Assembly: GCA_937894775.1 (NCBI GenBank)
Contig: CALAXC010000253.1
Location: 1 to 14,415, forward strand
Direction of reading: 5' to 3'
DNA: 14,415 nucleotides
DNA from: an uncultured Clostridia bacterium
GTDB taxonomy: Bacteria > Bacillota > Clostridia > Oscillospirales > CAG-272
Each line of letters begins with the position of its first letter. The first letter of the stretch is position 1. This document shows, piece by piece, positions 1 to 5,923 of this stretch. A model generated the notes under the pieces. The model did not search any database. It was not told the origin of the DNA and saw only the letters and a program-made list of their open reading frames with translations. A program made the position numbers and the translations under genes.

Positions 1-48
1 ATACACCTGATGAAAGTCAACTATTTTTGTTTCGTAATAATTGTAACA
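1..48. repeat. Left inverted terminal sequence (imperfect)
   Basis: Compared with the reverse complement of the right end, starting from base 1 of each and without gaps, positions 3-8 (ACACCT) and 16-26 (GTCAACTATTT) are identical; 18 of the first 26 bases match. Similarity continues more weakly (GTAAT at 34-38, TTGTAAC at 41-47 against 42-48 on the other end). Protein-primed linear phage genomes carry inverted terminal repeats as origins, so this is the likely left origin. The first two bases differ between ends, so either the exact termini are not captured or the repeat is degenerate. Confidence 0.6.
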
Positions 49-50
49 CC

Positions 51-78
51 CTCACAGAAGGCTACGCCTGCGCTTCGG
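51..78 (+). repeat. 28-nt structured repeat, copy 1
   Basis: The element reads CTCACAG, a 13-nt hairpin core, then CGCTTCGG. The core pairs AGGC (59-62) with GCCT (66-69) around a TAC loop. A second copy, inverted, lies at 6663-6690 with identical 7-nt and 8-nt flanks but a different stem. Similarity stops at the element edges. Function unknown; it could be a small palindromic repeat or a conserved RNA structure. Confidence 0.6.
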
Positions 79-83
79 GGGGA

Positions 84-117
84 TACAAATGATGTCACTG
101 GCGTGTCATCATTTGTA
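84..117. repeat. 34-bp inverted repeat upstream of the early promoter
   Basis: Arms TACAAATGATG (84-94) and CATCATTTGTA (107-117) are perfect complements of 11 bp. After a T/T mismatch the pairing resumes as CAC (96-98) with GTG (103-105) around a TGGC loop. The right arm runs into the first of the phased TTGTAAC motifs. It lies about 30 bp upstream of the -35 box, so an operator, a replication-initiation structure or an RNA hairpin are all possible. Confidence 0.6.
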
Positions 118-162
118 ACTAATTGTAACCAATCTGTAACCATTACACACTTGATTTGTAAC
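113..162 (+). promoter_or_regulatory. Helically phased TTGTAAC repeats, left end
   Basis: TTGTAAC occurs at 113-119 and 124-130, CTGTAAC at 134-140 and TTGTAAC again at 156-162. Start-to-start distances are 11, 10 and 22 bp, so all copies lie on one face of the helix. A further copy is at 41-47. The block overlaps the -35 box and spacer of the early promoter. The same motif recurs near the promoter at 3477 and near the right-end promoter, so it is probably the binding site of a shared regulator or DNA-organising protein. Confidence 0.6.
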
Positions 163-179
163 CCATATTATGATATAAT
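151..179 (+). promoter_or_regulatory. Early rightward promoter (extended -10)
   Basis: The -35 box TTGATT (151-156) and -10 box TATAAT (174-179) are separated by 17 bp, and the -10 is preceded by TGA, giving an extended TGnTATAAT. Transcription should start near 186, leaving a leader of about 25 nt to the first gene. This is a strong housekeeping sigma-A type promoter for the replication module. Confidence 0.85.
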
Positions 180-210
180 GATAGTAGAAAATTTAAAGGG
201 GGAGCAACCA

Positions 211-441
211 ATGCGAACACTGAAAAATGACGAGTTCCGACCTTATAAGAAAGGTCTCCGGAAATGTGACAGGCAGAAGAAGGAGATGCAGAAGGAGATC
301 TCTGAACTCAAACAGAAAGTACAAGACCTTCAGGAGCTTAATAGGAAGTATTACAATTTGCTTGATAAGATCGGAAGAGTCAAACACGAGAAGATAAAGA
401 CACACGGATACGAGTTCGAAGTACGAACAGTTATATTCTAA
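211..441 (+). CDS. Small basic coiled-coil early protein
   Basis: This is the first gene of the rightward arm, 76 aa, unrecognised. The frame is open back to about position 10, but the ATG at 211 is chosen because it follows an AAAGGGGGAG ribosome binding site by 6 nt and lies just downstream of the early promoter. The protein is rich in Lys, Glu and Arg. Residues roughly 20-55 show heptad-like spacing of Leu, Ile and Met (EMQKEISELKQKVQ onward), which predicts a coiled coil and probably a dimer. Its immediate-early position next to the terminal protein and polymerase genes makes a replication accessory, DNA-binding or host-takeover role plausible, but nothing in the sequence decides this. 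There is no transmembrane segment. Confidence 0.75.
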   Translation: MRTLKNDEFRPYKKGLRKCDRQKKEMQKEISELKQKVQDLQELNRKYYNLLDKIGRVKHEKIKTHGYEFEVRTVIF

Positions 442-457
442 AAAGGAGGAAACCATC

Positions 458-1264
458 ATGGCAACAAAGAATTTCCGTTCTCTCTCCTACAAGGAGAAAA
501 TCAATACGAAGTATATCGATGCTTCATCAGGTAAGACTTACAACTTGATACATCTTCAGGAAAAGATGAAGAAGGCCAACGCAACCCTCAGAAGGGCTAA
601 AACATATCTCTCCAATAAAGAGTACAAAAGACTCGAAGAGTCCTACGAGAAGAATCTCAGTATGACAGGTTTATTCAAGCCCGGCACAACGAGATACTCG
701 CTCTCAGCACTCAAAAAGCTCAACCCCACAAAGTTAATGGCGGCAGATGCGGCAGTGCAGTCGGCTCTTAACTCCGCCTACATGTCTAAAACAAGACATA
801 AGGAGATAGACACTAAGCGCTATCAGTCTTATCTCGACAAAGGTTATGTAAAGTCAAAGGAGCAGTACGAGATGCTCAGAGACCTCTTCGCTTCAGAGGC
901 ATGGAAGGAACTTAACGAGTCAAGATACATGAACTCCGACACACTCGTACAGATATTCAAGCAGCAGGTATGGGCGCAGGGTTCAGCTTCTGATGTTGAT
1001 GTACAGAAGAAGATACAGGATGTACTTCAGAAGTATGCGGATGCAAGCAAGCTCCATGAAACATGGAAACAAACGCCTCTCGGTAAGTTCACACCTACGA
1101 AGAAGACTGTAGATGTATCCTACGGAAACAGTGAATGGGACGATCTCGTCAATGATTCGTATACAGCTGATGCTGAACTCGTTGATATAGCCAACATCAA
1201 AACATCAGCAGAATTTCAGCAGAGACTCGCAAACGACTTAATAGACATTTTTAGGGGGTTCTGA
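458..1264 (+). CDS. Putative terminal protein (primer for protein-primed replication)
   Basis: The product is 268 aa, close to the 266 aa I recall for the φ29 terminal protein, and the gene lies directly upstream of the φ29-type polymerase. It is Lys-rich (many KK, KTY and RRAK segments in the first 110 residues), as expected for a DNA-end-bound protein, and has no signal peptide or membrane segment. The priming hydroxyl residue (Ser, Thr or Tyr) cannot be identified by eye; the Ser/Tyr-containing stretch around residues 218-235 is one candidate area. Translation starts at the ATG at 458, 8 nt after a strong AAGGAGG (443-449). The stop is 2 nt before the polymerase start, so the two are probably co-translated. 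By family knowledge such proteins bind the polymerase and supply the OH that starts replication at both ends. The assignment rests on size, charge and position, not on a conserved motif. Confidence 0.65.
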   Translation: MATKNFRSLSYKEKINTKYIDASSGKTYNLIHLQEKMKKANATLRRAKTYLSNKEYKRLEESYEKNLSMTGLFKPGTTRYSLSALKKLNPTKLMAADAAVQSALNSAYMSKTRHKEIDTKRYQSYLDKGYVKSKEQYEMLRDLFASEAWKELNESRYMNSDTLVQIFKQQVWAQGSASDVDVQKKIQDVLQKYADASKLHETWKQTPLGKFTPTKKTVDVSYGNSEWDDLVNDSYTADAELVDIANIKTSAEFQQRLANDLIDIFRGF

Positions 1265-1266
1265 TT

Positions 1267-3450
1267 ATGTATACTACTCACGATTTATCACTCGATAGAA
1301 TAGACTATTTCATGTTCGCGGCAGGTAAATCGGCGGGTATGTATGCAGACGAATATGTCTCCGATGCGGTATTCTCTTTCGATATCGAAACTACATCTTT
1401 TTTCATCGGCATGAATGGCACTCCTATACCGTACGACTACAACAATCCGAATATGGCAAAGACTCACACCAAAGGCGGTATCCTCTATCATTGGCAGATG
1501 ATGATTGAGGGTAACTACTTTTCAGGCAGGACATGGGAAGACCTCAATTATTTCTTAACAGACCTTTCCAACTACTGTCCGGCTCGCAAGTTCATCTATG
1601 TTCACAATTTCGCTTTCGAATTTGCATGGCTTTTGAATATCATGGACTTCTCAGGGGAAGAGGACCAGGTATTCGCAAGAGAATGTCACAGACCTATGAA
1701 GTCCTACACGTCCCTCTACAATATAGAGTTCAGATGCTCCTATTTCCTCACACAGAAGTCCCTCGACAAATGGGGCAAGGAATTGGGATTCCCCAAAGGC
1801 AAGGATTTTGACTACAACAAAATCAGAACTCCTCTTACACCTATGTCCACCGAAGAGAAGTTCTATTGTCGCAGAGACGTTGAAATCATCGATAAGGGTA
1901 TCAAGAAATATCGTACCAAATATAAGCATGTGTACGCTATTCCGATGACCCTTACAGGCGAGGTCCGCAGACAGCTCCGCAATGTGTTCAAAGACAAGAA
2001 GGCTCACAAGCATTATGAAGTCTGTAAAAGTCTGATGCCTCAGACTCTTGAAGAATATCAGTTCATCCTCGCCGCATTCTCAGGCGGGCTCGTACGTCGT
2101 AACCCCGCATATTCGGACATCACAATAAGAGTGCCTATGATAATGAAGGACTTAAATTCCTCCTATCCATGGGCTATGATATCCGAAAAATATCCTCTCA
2201 CACCTTTCATAACAAGCAATAATCTTGATGATATGGACGACCCGAACCTCACTTATATAGTCGAGTTCGAGGCAACAAATGTAGAATCTGTTATCCCCTA
2301 TCTCTATTTGTCGTCCTCTAAATGCTCTGTCAAGGAAAATATCATGACAATGAACGGTGCAATAGCAACAGCAGACAAAATCAGAACAGTACTCACAAAG
2401 CCCGATTTTGAACTGTTCCAGCAGTGCTATAAGTATGAATCTATCAATGTTATCACCCTCAAAACCTCTCGTCTTGATTGGCTCCCCGATGCATTCTGTA
2501 AGTTCATCATCGAATGCTATAAGAACAAGACGGAGCAGAAGGGCAAAGACCCCGAAATATATCAGTGCTCAAAGATAGTCATCAACGCACTTTTCGGTAT
2601 TCAGTGCCAAAAACTCCTCGTCGACAATATCATGTTCGATGCAAACCACATGAACGAGGACGGTTCAATTTCTGAATGGTTCAAAGAACCTTTGACAGAA
2701 GATAACTTTCAAGAACGTCTCTATGATATTACTCACAATGCTAACGGCGGTGAACGTAAGATAAACATAGCCGCACAGATAGGCACATTCATCACCGCAT
2801 ATGCCCGTAACAATCTTATGCGAGCAGTTCTCTTTGATCCCGATCTTGTGGTTTACACCGATACCGATAGTGTCAAAATGATATATTCAGACGAAGCAGA
2901 GCAGTATTTCATCGACTACAATGCAAACATTCTTGAACAGCATAAAGCTATTGCGAAGCGCCTCGGTATTGACCCCGCAGACCTCTCACCGATAGGCGAG
3001 GACGAGGATAATCCGGGACAGACAAAGGCGTATCCGATAGGCATCATGGACGATGACCATAGCAAACAGATAGTCGCTTTCCGCACACTCGGCGCGAAGA
3101 AATATTGCTGCGAGTACACAGATGGCACACTCCATATCACAGTTGCGGGTGTTCCCAAAGACGGCGCATGCTGTCTCGATAATATCGATCAGTTCACGGA
3201 CGGCCTTGTCTTCAGCGCAAAGAAGATGCACGAGGAAGGCAAGAAGTGCAAGATGATACCCTACTATATCACCAATCAGACAAAGGTAAAATTCGAAGAC
3301 GGTTTCGAGTCCAACACTCAATACGGAATTTGTCTCGTACCTACCGACTACAATCTCTCAGCATCAAACGATATGTACGAATCCACGGACGAGTTCTATA
3401 TCGCACTTTGGAAGAGAGCCCAAACACCCCAAATACTACAGGTTAGTTAA
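1267..3450 (+). CDS. Protein-primed family B DNA polymerase (φ29 type)
   Basis: The product is 727 aa. All expected motifs are visible in order: Exo I FDIETT (D39, E41), Exo II YVHNFAFEF (residues 111-119), Exo III FYCRRD (Y200, D204), polymerase motif A DLNSSYP (D295), motif B KIVINALFG (436-444), motif C YTDTDS (D532, D534) and the KKY motif (611-613). Both proofreading and polymerising sites therefore look intact. The protein is about 150 aa longer than φ29 polymerase (575 aa). The extra length lies before Exo I, between motif C and KKY (an acidic segment near residues 565-600), and at the C-terminus. The start ATG follows AGGGGG (1253-1258), which lies inside the end of the preceding gene. 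It should copy the linear genome from the terminal protein with strand displacement. Confidence 0.97.
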   Translation: MYTTHDLSLDRIDYFMFAAGKSAGMYADEYVSDAVFSFDIETTSFFIGMNGTPIPYDYNNPNMAKTHTKGGILYHWQMMIEGNYFSGRTWEDLNYFLTDLSNYCPARKFIYVHNFAFEFAWLLNIMDFSGEEDQVFARECHRPMKSYTSLYNIEFRCSYFLTQKSLDKWGKELGFPKGKDFDYNKIRTPLTPMSTEEKFYCRRDVEIIDKGIKKYRTKYKHVYAIPMTLTGEVRRQLRNVFKDKKAHKHYEVCKSLMPQTLEEYQFILAAFSGGLVRRNPAYSDITIRVPMIMKDLNSSYPWAMISEKYPLTPFITSNNLDDMDDPNLTYIVEFEATNVESVIPYLYLSSSKCSVKENIMTMNGAIATADKIRTVLTKPDFELFQQCYKYESINVITLKTSRLDWLPDAFCKFIIECYKNKTEQKGKDPEIYQCSKIVINALFGIQCQKLLVDNIMFDANHMNEDGSISEWFKEPLTEDNFQERLYDITHNANGGERKINIAAQIGTFITAYARNNLMRAVLFDPDLVVYTDTDSVKMIYSDEAEQYFIDYNANILEQHKAIAKRLGIDPADLSPIGEDEDNPGQTKAYPIGIMDDDHSKQIVAFRTLGAKKYCCEYTDGTLHITVAGVPKDGACCLDNIDQFTDGLVFSAKKMHEEGKKCKMIPYYITNQTKVKFEDGFESNTQYGICLVPTDYNLSASNDMYESTDEFYIALWKRAQTPQILQVS

Positions 3451-3455
3451 GAATT

Positions 3456-3473
3456 ATTACAATCCGGTTACAG
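3456..3473 (-). promoter_or_regulatory. Paired TTGTAAY-type motifs upstream of the internal promoter
   Basis: ATTACAA at 3456-3462 and GTTACAG at 3467-3473 are complements of TTGTAAT and CTGTAAC. They are 11 bp apart start to start, the same phasing as at both genome ends. They end 3 bp before the -35 box, in the opposite orientation to transcription. Confidence 0.5.
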
Positions 3474-3476
3474 CTA

Positions 3477-3505
3477 TTGACATTGACCCTAATATGTGAT
3501 ATACT
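3477..3505 (+). promoter_or_regulatory. Internal rightward promoter (consensus -35, extended -10)
   Basis: TTGACA (3477-3482), a 17-bp spacer and TATACT (3500-3505) preceded by TGA make a near-perfect extended promoter. Transcription should start near 3512, only about 15 nt before the ATG at 3527, so the leader is little more than the ribosome binding site. It would drive the small genes, sortase-like gene, packaging ATPase and lysis genes independently of the replication genes. Confidence 0.85.
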
Positions 3506-3526
3506 ATATTTAAAGGAGATGGTACT

Positions 3527-3775
3527 ATGAAGTACAACAAGAAGGAACTTGATGCAAGAATGCGGCTTATCAAGTACATCAGGAGCAACACTATGCGGTA
3601 CAAATCCCGCATGGGAAACTCCGCAAACGAAGAGTTCGTACACGATATTCTCACTACGTTGCTCAAATATGACTACGAGCTTGCGAGTATGGGAATAACA
3701 GAAATCGAATACCACTTGACGGATGGAGCAGAGCGAACATTCGTCAAGTCAGCTATTTCAAAGGAGGCTGAATGA
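3527..3775 (+). CDS. Small unknown protein, first gene after internal promoter
   Basis: The product is 82 aa and unrecognised. It has a basic N-terminal half (KKELDARMRLIKYIRS, then YKSR) followed by a more acidic C-terminal half, with no signal peptide or membrane segment. It begins at an ATG 8 nt after AAAGGAG and is the first gene read from the internal promoter. Its stop overlaps the next start (ATGA). Small basic or helical proteins in this position in φ29-like phages include transcription regulators and DNA-binding proteins, so it is a candidate for the protein that reads the phased TTGTAAY sites. No helix-turn-helix can be asserted by eye. Confidence 0.75.
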   Translation: MKYNKKELDARMRLIKYIRSNTMRYKSRMGNSANEEFVHDILTTLLKYDYELASMGITEIEYHLTDGAERTFVKSAISKEAE

Positions 3776-4038
3776 CTATGGAAAAGAGACTTATCACCTA
3801 CAAGGAACGGGTACTGTACTACAACATCATTAAGGACATTGAGGAATACCTCAAAACCTTTGCACCTACAGTCGCAGGTGACTTCACGATCGAGGAACCC
3901 GATATCGACTTTGTGACGGACATAATCCACGCAATATCTAAATATCCCTACAGACCCGATAAGGAGACTGAAGCTAAGATCGAGCAGTACGGATACGCAG
4001 GGCAGAAGTGCACACCGAATGCGAGGCCGTCAAAATGA
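3772..4038 (+). CDS. Small unknown acidic protein
   Basis: The product is 88 aa and unrecognised. The ATG at 3772 forms an ATGA overlap with the previous stop, but a second in-frame ATG at 3778 is 10 nt from the AGGAGG (3762-3767) and may be the true start (86 aa). The sequence is mixed helical with hydrophobic positions around YYNIIKDIEEYL and FVTDIIHAI. It ends with a short basic tail containing KCTPNARPSK. No membrane segment is seen. Its stop in turn overlaps the ATG of the sortase-like gene at 4035, so the small genes and the sortase-like gene are probably translationally coupled. Confidence 0.7.
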   Translation: MTMEKRLITYKERVLYYNIIKDIEEYLKTFAPTVAGDFTIEEPDIDFVTDIIHAISKYPYRPDKETEAKIEQYGYAGQKCTPNARPSK

Positions 4039-4511
4039 TGATACTCAACATAATTTTAGCACTTGCGGAATCCTTCTTCTTTCAATCATATTCAGCAACG
4101 GGGCGAGTAATCGCCCCAGAGCTGAATATCAACGTGAAAGTCGAAAGATCCTATCACGAGCTTCTCGATGCACAATCCATTACAGACGACCCATCGACAG
4201 CTTGCATATACAACTACGGAGACTATTCGGACCATCCATATTATGACGACTCAGACATAATCAGTGACCATAATTATCAAGGCTTCGTTAATCTCCACAA
4301 CGCAAAACCGGGAATGTGCTTATACTACAACGGTCATAAGTATATTTGCGATATTGCGACCATAGGACACAACACGAGGGATAGCAACGGGTATCCCGCA
4401 TTGTTCGTCAACGGCGAGTCATGGTGTCAAGGTTACAGACAAGGTTTAACCCTTTACACATGCCGTGACAACTACGCTAACATATCAATATCAAGGTGGA
4501 AACGCTTATGA
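4035..4511 (+). CDS. Sortase-like cysteine transpeptidase homologue
   Basis: The product is 158 aa. The ATG at 4035 (ATGA overlap with the previous stop) is preferred to the upstream GTG at 4008, though no strong ribosome binding site is visible. An N-terminal hydrophobic stretch (residues 2-16, MILNIILALAESFFF) looks like a short signal anchor. It is followed by GRVIAPELNINVKV, which resembles the first strand block of sortases (G-x-I-x-I-P-x-L). DHNYQGFVNLHNAKPG contains a candidate catalytic His79 and resembles the sortase H-x-x-x-x-F-x-x-L-x-x-x-K-x-G block. GLTLYTC contains the TLxTC signature with Cys143. Arg154 or Arg157 follows 11 or 14 residues later. The His-to-Cys distance of 64 equals that in Staphylococcus SrtA (H120 to C184), as I recall it. 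Sortases cleave a sorting motif and join the protein to cell wall or pilin. No protein in this window carries an evident LPxTG-type C-terminal sorting signal, so the substrate is unknown. An inactive or repurposed fold is possible. Confidence 0.65.
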   Translation: MMILNIILALAESFFFQSYSATGRVIAPELNINVKVERSYHELLDAQSITDDPSTACIYNYGDYSDHPYYDDSDIISDHNYQGFVNLHNAKPGMCLYYNGHKYICDIATIGHNTRDSNGYPALFVNGESWCQGYRQGLTLYTCRDNYANISISRWKRL

Positions 4512-5734
4512 AAAGACAAATATTCAGAGCAGACGGGACGGTCGATCTGAAGACATTCAGAGATATTGCATCTCACTCACTTCTCGACCCGGATCCGTCA
4601 CGAACCGCTCACTACCGTATCGACAATATGTTGCAAACGGTCATTAAGTACAAAGCACAGTATGCAATACTCCTCGGTGGAAGACAATTGGGTAAGTCCA
4701 CAGAGGTTGCTATTTACCTATTAAGGAAATGCTATGAAAAGTCCTCTGAACTGTTCTACATCCGCAGACACGATACAGAGTGCCGCGTCGATGATGTCAT
4801 GGGATGGTGTGGACGACATCTTGACATCGCAGAAATAACCGATGGCGACTTTAATGCTATCAGAGTTTGGCAAGGCAAGATATTCTTTGCGAAGTACGAT
4901 GATGACGGCAATTGCGAGAAGCGTAAACAGTTCGGTTGGTATCAGCCTCTGTCAATAGCAGGCAACAAAAAGTCTGTACAGTATCCTAAAGTCGAGGATG
5001 CTATTTTCGAAGAGATGATCCCGGAAGATAAGCCCTGGCTCGCAGATGAACCTGTCAAGCTTGAAAGCTTTATATCTACGGTATTCCGTCATCGTAACGG
5101 TACATGTTGGATGATAGGTAACACTATCAGCAAGCTCTGTCCGTACGTCCCGTATTGGGAACTGAACAATATCGGCAAGATGAAGCCCGGACAGATGGAC
5201 ATATACGATAAAGAGTTACCGTATATGGACAACGCTGGCGAACATGTCCATCACGTAATTTATGCCGTTGAAGAGTGTAAAGGCGTCGGGCTTTTCGGTA
5301 GGATGGCAAGCGGACAGGGTAGCAAACAGATAACATCTAACGAGTACCGTACATTCTCACAACCTCACGTTGATAAATCCTTCATCGACAACAATTGTGA
5401 GGTAAGACACACAATATATATGAAGTGCCAAAATCTCTATTTCAAGATGATGTTCATGGAAATCACTGAACCCGCTGATGATTATGAAGGGCCGACACAG
5501 TACTTTTGGTACATAACTCCGGCACCTTCTAAAATAAATAAAGTTGACTTATCTGATAAGAGGCTTATAACAGACGAAGTTGACTTTAATCCATTACACG
5601 GTGGTTTCGCTCCTATCTCGCCAAAAGAAAAAATGTTGTTTGACTTCTTTGCAACAAACAAAATTTTCTTCTGTAACGATATGTGCGGAACGGACTGGAA
5701 GCAGTGCTTTCAGATGATGCGATCTCGGAGGTGA
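4508..5734 (+). CDS. DNA packaging (encapsidation) ATPase, φ29 gp16-like
   Basis: The product is 408 aa from the ATG at 4508, which overlaps the sortase-like stop (ATGA) and follows AAGGTGG by 9 nt; a GTG at 4496 would add four residues. Walker A is GGRQLGKST (residues 57-65) and a Walker B-like hydrophobic-acidic block is DAIFEEM (164-170). A conserved MIGNT segment follows, in the position of a sensor motif in FtsK/HerA-like packaging motors. It is longer than φ29 gp16 (332 aa); the extra length is C-terminal. The protein should assemble on the connector and pump the terminal-protein-capped DNA into proheads. In φ29 this motor also needs a packaging RNA, for which no clear gene is recognisable here. 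Unlike φ29, the gene is on the replication arm and not at the end of the structural operon. Confidence 0.88.
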   Translation: MKRQIFRADGTVDLKTFRDIASHSLLDPDPSRTAHYRIDNMLQTVIKYKAQYAILLGGRQLGKSTEVAIYLLRKCYEKSSELFYIRRHDTECRVDDVMGWCGRHLDIAEITDGDFNAIRVWQGKIFFAKYDDDGNCEKRKQFGWYQPLSIAGNKKSVQYPKVEDAIFEEMIPEDKPWLADEPVKLESFISTVFRHRNGTCWMIGNTISKLCPYVPYWELNNIGKMKPGQMDIYDKELPYMDNAGEHVHHVIYAVEECKGVGLFGRMASGQGSKQITSNEYRTFSQPHVDKSFIDNNCEVRHTIYMKCQNLYFKMMFMEITEPADDYEGPTQYFWYITPAPSKINKVDLSDKRLITDEVDFNPLHGGFAPISPKEKMLFDFFATNKIFFCNDMCGTDWKQCFQMMRSRR

Positions 5735-5740
5735 TTAACT

Positions 5741-5923
5741 ATGGAGCAAATTGTGGACTTGATTGTGAATAATGGAACGGCAATTGCATTGCTCGTATAC
5801 TTTATCTACAAAGACAACAAATTCACGGAACAGATGACAAAATCCTTGACAGCTATCAATGATAGTTTGGATATCATCAAGGACAAAGTTTTAAGTGACG
5901 AGGAGGAAAACAAAAATGTTTAA
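5741..5923 (+). CDS. Holin-like small membrane protein
   Basis: The product is 60 aa with one hydrophobic segment (residues 7-23, containing NNGTAIALLVYFIY), then a charged helical tail that ends acidic (SDEEENKN). This layout resembles BhlA/YvrJ-type single-span holin-like proteins. It starts 7 nt after a GGAGGTG ribosome binding site and lies just upstream of the lysin gene, whose start overlaps its 3' end. Together they form a standard holin-endolysin cassette. A role in forming the membrane lesion that releases the lysin is inferred from position and topology. Confidence 0.75.
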   Translation: MEQIVDLIVNNGTAIALLVYFIYKDNKFTEQMTKSLTAINDSLDIIKDKVLSDEEENKNV

